DNA of 64,000 nt from Euglena gracilis. Its lineage: Eukaryota; Euglenida; Euglenophyceae; Euglenales. Positions 62,741-64,000 of the stretch are shown here, piece after piece. A program made the position numbers and the translations under genes. The DNA is taken from contig CP154956.1 in assembly GCA_039621445.1 (NCBI GenBank), positions 11,221,443 to 11,285,442 on the forward strand, in the 5' to 3' direction. Below the pieces are notes generated by a model, which searched no databases, was not told where the DNA came from, and worked only from the letters and a program-made list of their open reading frames with translations. Numbering within the stretch: the stretch's first letter is position 1; each line of letters begins with the position of its first letter.

Positions 62741-64000
62741 CTGGGGATCTTGGAGGGCAACCCGGACGCGGGCCTGCACCTCATTCGCCGGCGCTCCCGA
62801 GGCCGCACTGATGCGCACGGCGATGTCCTTCTCGGCCGGCAGCAGGCCGACCACCCCTTGCAGGTCGTGGAGGGCATCCCACAACCGAGCAGCCTCCGCA
62901 CGCCTGTTCTTGAGGTACAACAGATTGAACTGCTGCCGCTGAAGTGAAGGACACGTATCGCGGGTCCAGAAGGGTCTCACGAAGAGGCCTCCACAGCCGC
63001 TTCCCTTCAACCAGCGCAGCGCCTCCGGCCGCGGTACGGCCAGCAGGGCCAGTACTCCGCCATGGGTGGGCTGGATGCCCCGCAGCTGGTGAGCGGGGCC
63101 GAAGACCACCCCCACCGCGCCCGCCACCTTCGACAGCGCGCGCCGCAGCTCCCGCTCCGCGTTGCGTTGCCGCGTCGCCGGGGGCAGCTCAAATTCCACC
63201 CGGAGGAGCTCGAGGTGGTTGGGCTCCGGATCCGGTAACGAGCCGCGGATCCACCTTCCCGTTGGCGTCAGTGGATCAGCCGTGGCCGGAATGGCCTGAG
63301 GCAGGCGCCGGACATGCAGCAGCATGAGGACCTTGTTGCGGGCGAGGAAAGCCCTCTCCCACTCCTCCGGGGGCAGCCGACGTTCAGAGGCGGGCACGCG
63401 CAAGAGGGGTGGCCGCTCGGCTACCGCCACCGCCTCCACGGATACCCGCCGGTCATCGAAGAGCGGGCCAGCCGCGGGAAGGAGCCGACGCAGGGCCATG
63501 GCGTTGAGCTCCTGGGGACAGCTGTCCCGGTCCACCACCGCGGCGATGCTGTACACGGTGGAAGGGTCCTCCAAATCGAGCTGACTGCGCAGCCGCTGGA
63601 TCCAGACGCCGAGGTGCTCCCGCGGCGGGATGATGATGTGGGAGGGGCGCTGGCCCCACCTCCGCGGTACCGCCGGTGCGAGCGCTGATGCATCACAGAT
63701 GTCTGCCTGGGAGGCAAAATCGCCCCCCACCACCACGACCGTGTCCGGGTCGTCGATGAGCCGTACCTCCGCGGCCACGTCGCGCAACCAGTCCACCGAG
63801 AGGCGGGTGTCGTACACCCGCACGAGGGACGTGTCCTCCACCGAAGCCGGTATTGTCCATCCCGCAGCGCGCAGCGTCCTCGCCTCCTGTAACTCTTGAA
63901 GCTGCCGCTGGTTGAGCTCCGGCTGACGGCCGCCGCGTGGGGGTCGCCGCTGCTCAGCCGGGGGGTTTCCGTGTAGTGCGTGCTGCCGCCGGTTACGGGC
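62741..64000 (-). CDS. LINE ORF1, first part, open at the right edge
   Basis: Open from 64000 to about 62740 without a stop. Text such as DPDTVVVVGGDFASQADI, WGQRPSHIIIPPREHLGVW, EEWERAFLARNKVLMLLHVR and AVGVVFGPAHQLRGIQPTHG looks like a folded protein, but I recognise no family. The last two stretches could be RNA-binding modules by their alternating strand/helix pattern, as in other LINE ORF1 proteins. The start is outside the window. Confidence 0.6.

Overview
The window comes from a eukaryote, and the splicing pattern points to a euglenid (Euglenida). Two protein-coding genes on the + strand are cut into short GC-rich exons separated by long repeat-filled introns. About a dozen of these introns are not GT-AG. 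Placed by protein homology and reading phase, they follow the rule known for euglenid nonconventional introns: bases +4 to +6 (usually CAG) pair with bases -8 to -6 (usually CTG), and in many of them the pairing extends to 4-6 bp. Ordinary GT-AG introns occur beside them. A conserved axonemal protein gene shows that the cell has a flagellum. The species cannot be named from the sequence.

Layout. (1) 1-6.9 kb, - strand: a Ty3/gypsy-type LTR retrotransposon (copy 1). Its gag frame is split by two in-frame stops. Its pol frame stays open from 3369 to the left edge and encodes a C5-cytosine DNA methyltransferase, then an NPPW (Dam-like) domain, an aspartic protease and the start of the reverse transcriptase. 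(2) 7.0-13.3 kb, + strand: a decayed, 5'-truncated relative (copy 2) with the same domain order continuing through RT, RNase H and integrase; about 390 bp inside its methyltransferase region are inverted. (3) 13.5-16.1 kb: a G-rich minisatellite, the gag start of a third copy, and a proline-rich minus-strand reading frame. (4) 16.3-29.03 kb, + strand: the C-terminal half of a plant-type phospholipase D in about 11 exons, nearly all joined across nonconventional introns. (5) 29-36 kb: mostly intergenic repeats. (6) About 36.7 to beyond 55.2 kb, + strand: an EFHC1/RIB72-type protein with three DM10 domains, about 16 exons, mostly conventional introns plus a few nonconventional ones. (7) 56.1-64 kb, - strand: a LINE retrotransposon with ORF1, APE endonuclease, RT, RNase H and a CCHC zinc motif, interrupted by frame changes and ending in a long (CGCCCA)n/(CACCCA)n/(CA)n tract.

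The introns and intergenic stretches hold several families of short elements (about 180-420 bp) whose terminal inverted repeats begin with a run of C and end in the matching run of G, together with very large microsatellites. The two host genes are functionally unrelated: lipid signalling and axonemal doublet structure. The most unusual biology is the methyltransferase-carrying retrotransposon family and the mixed intron types with visible base-pair covariation.
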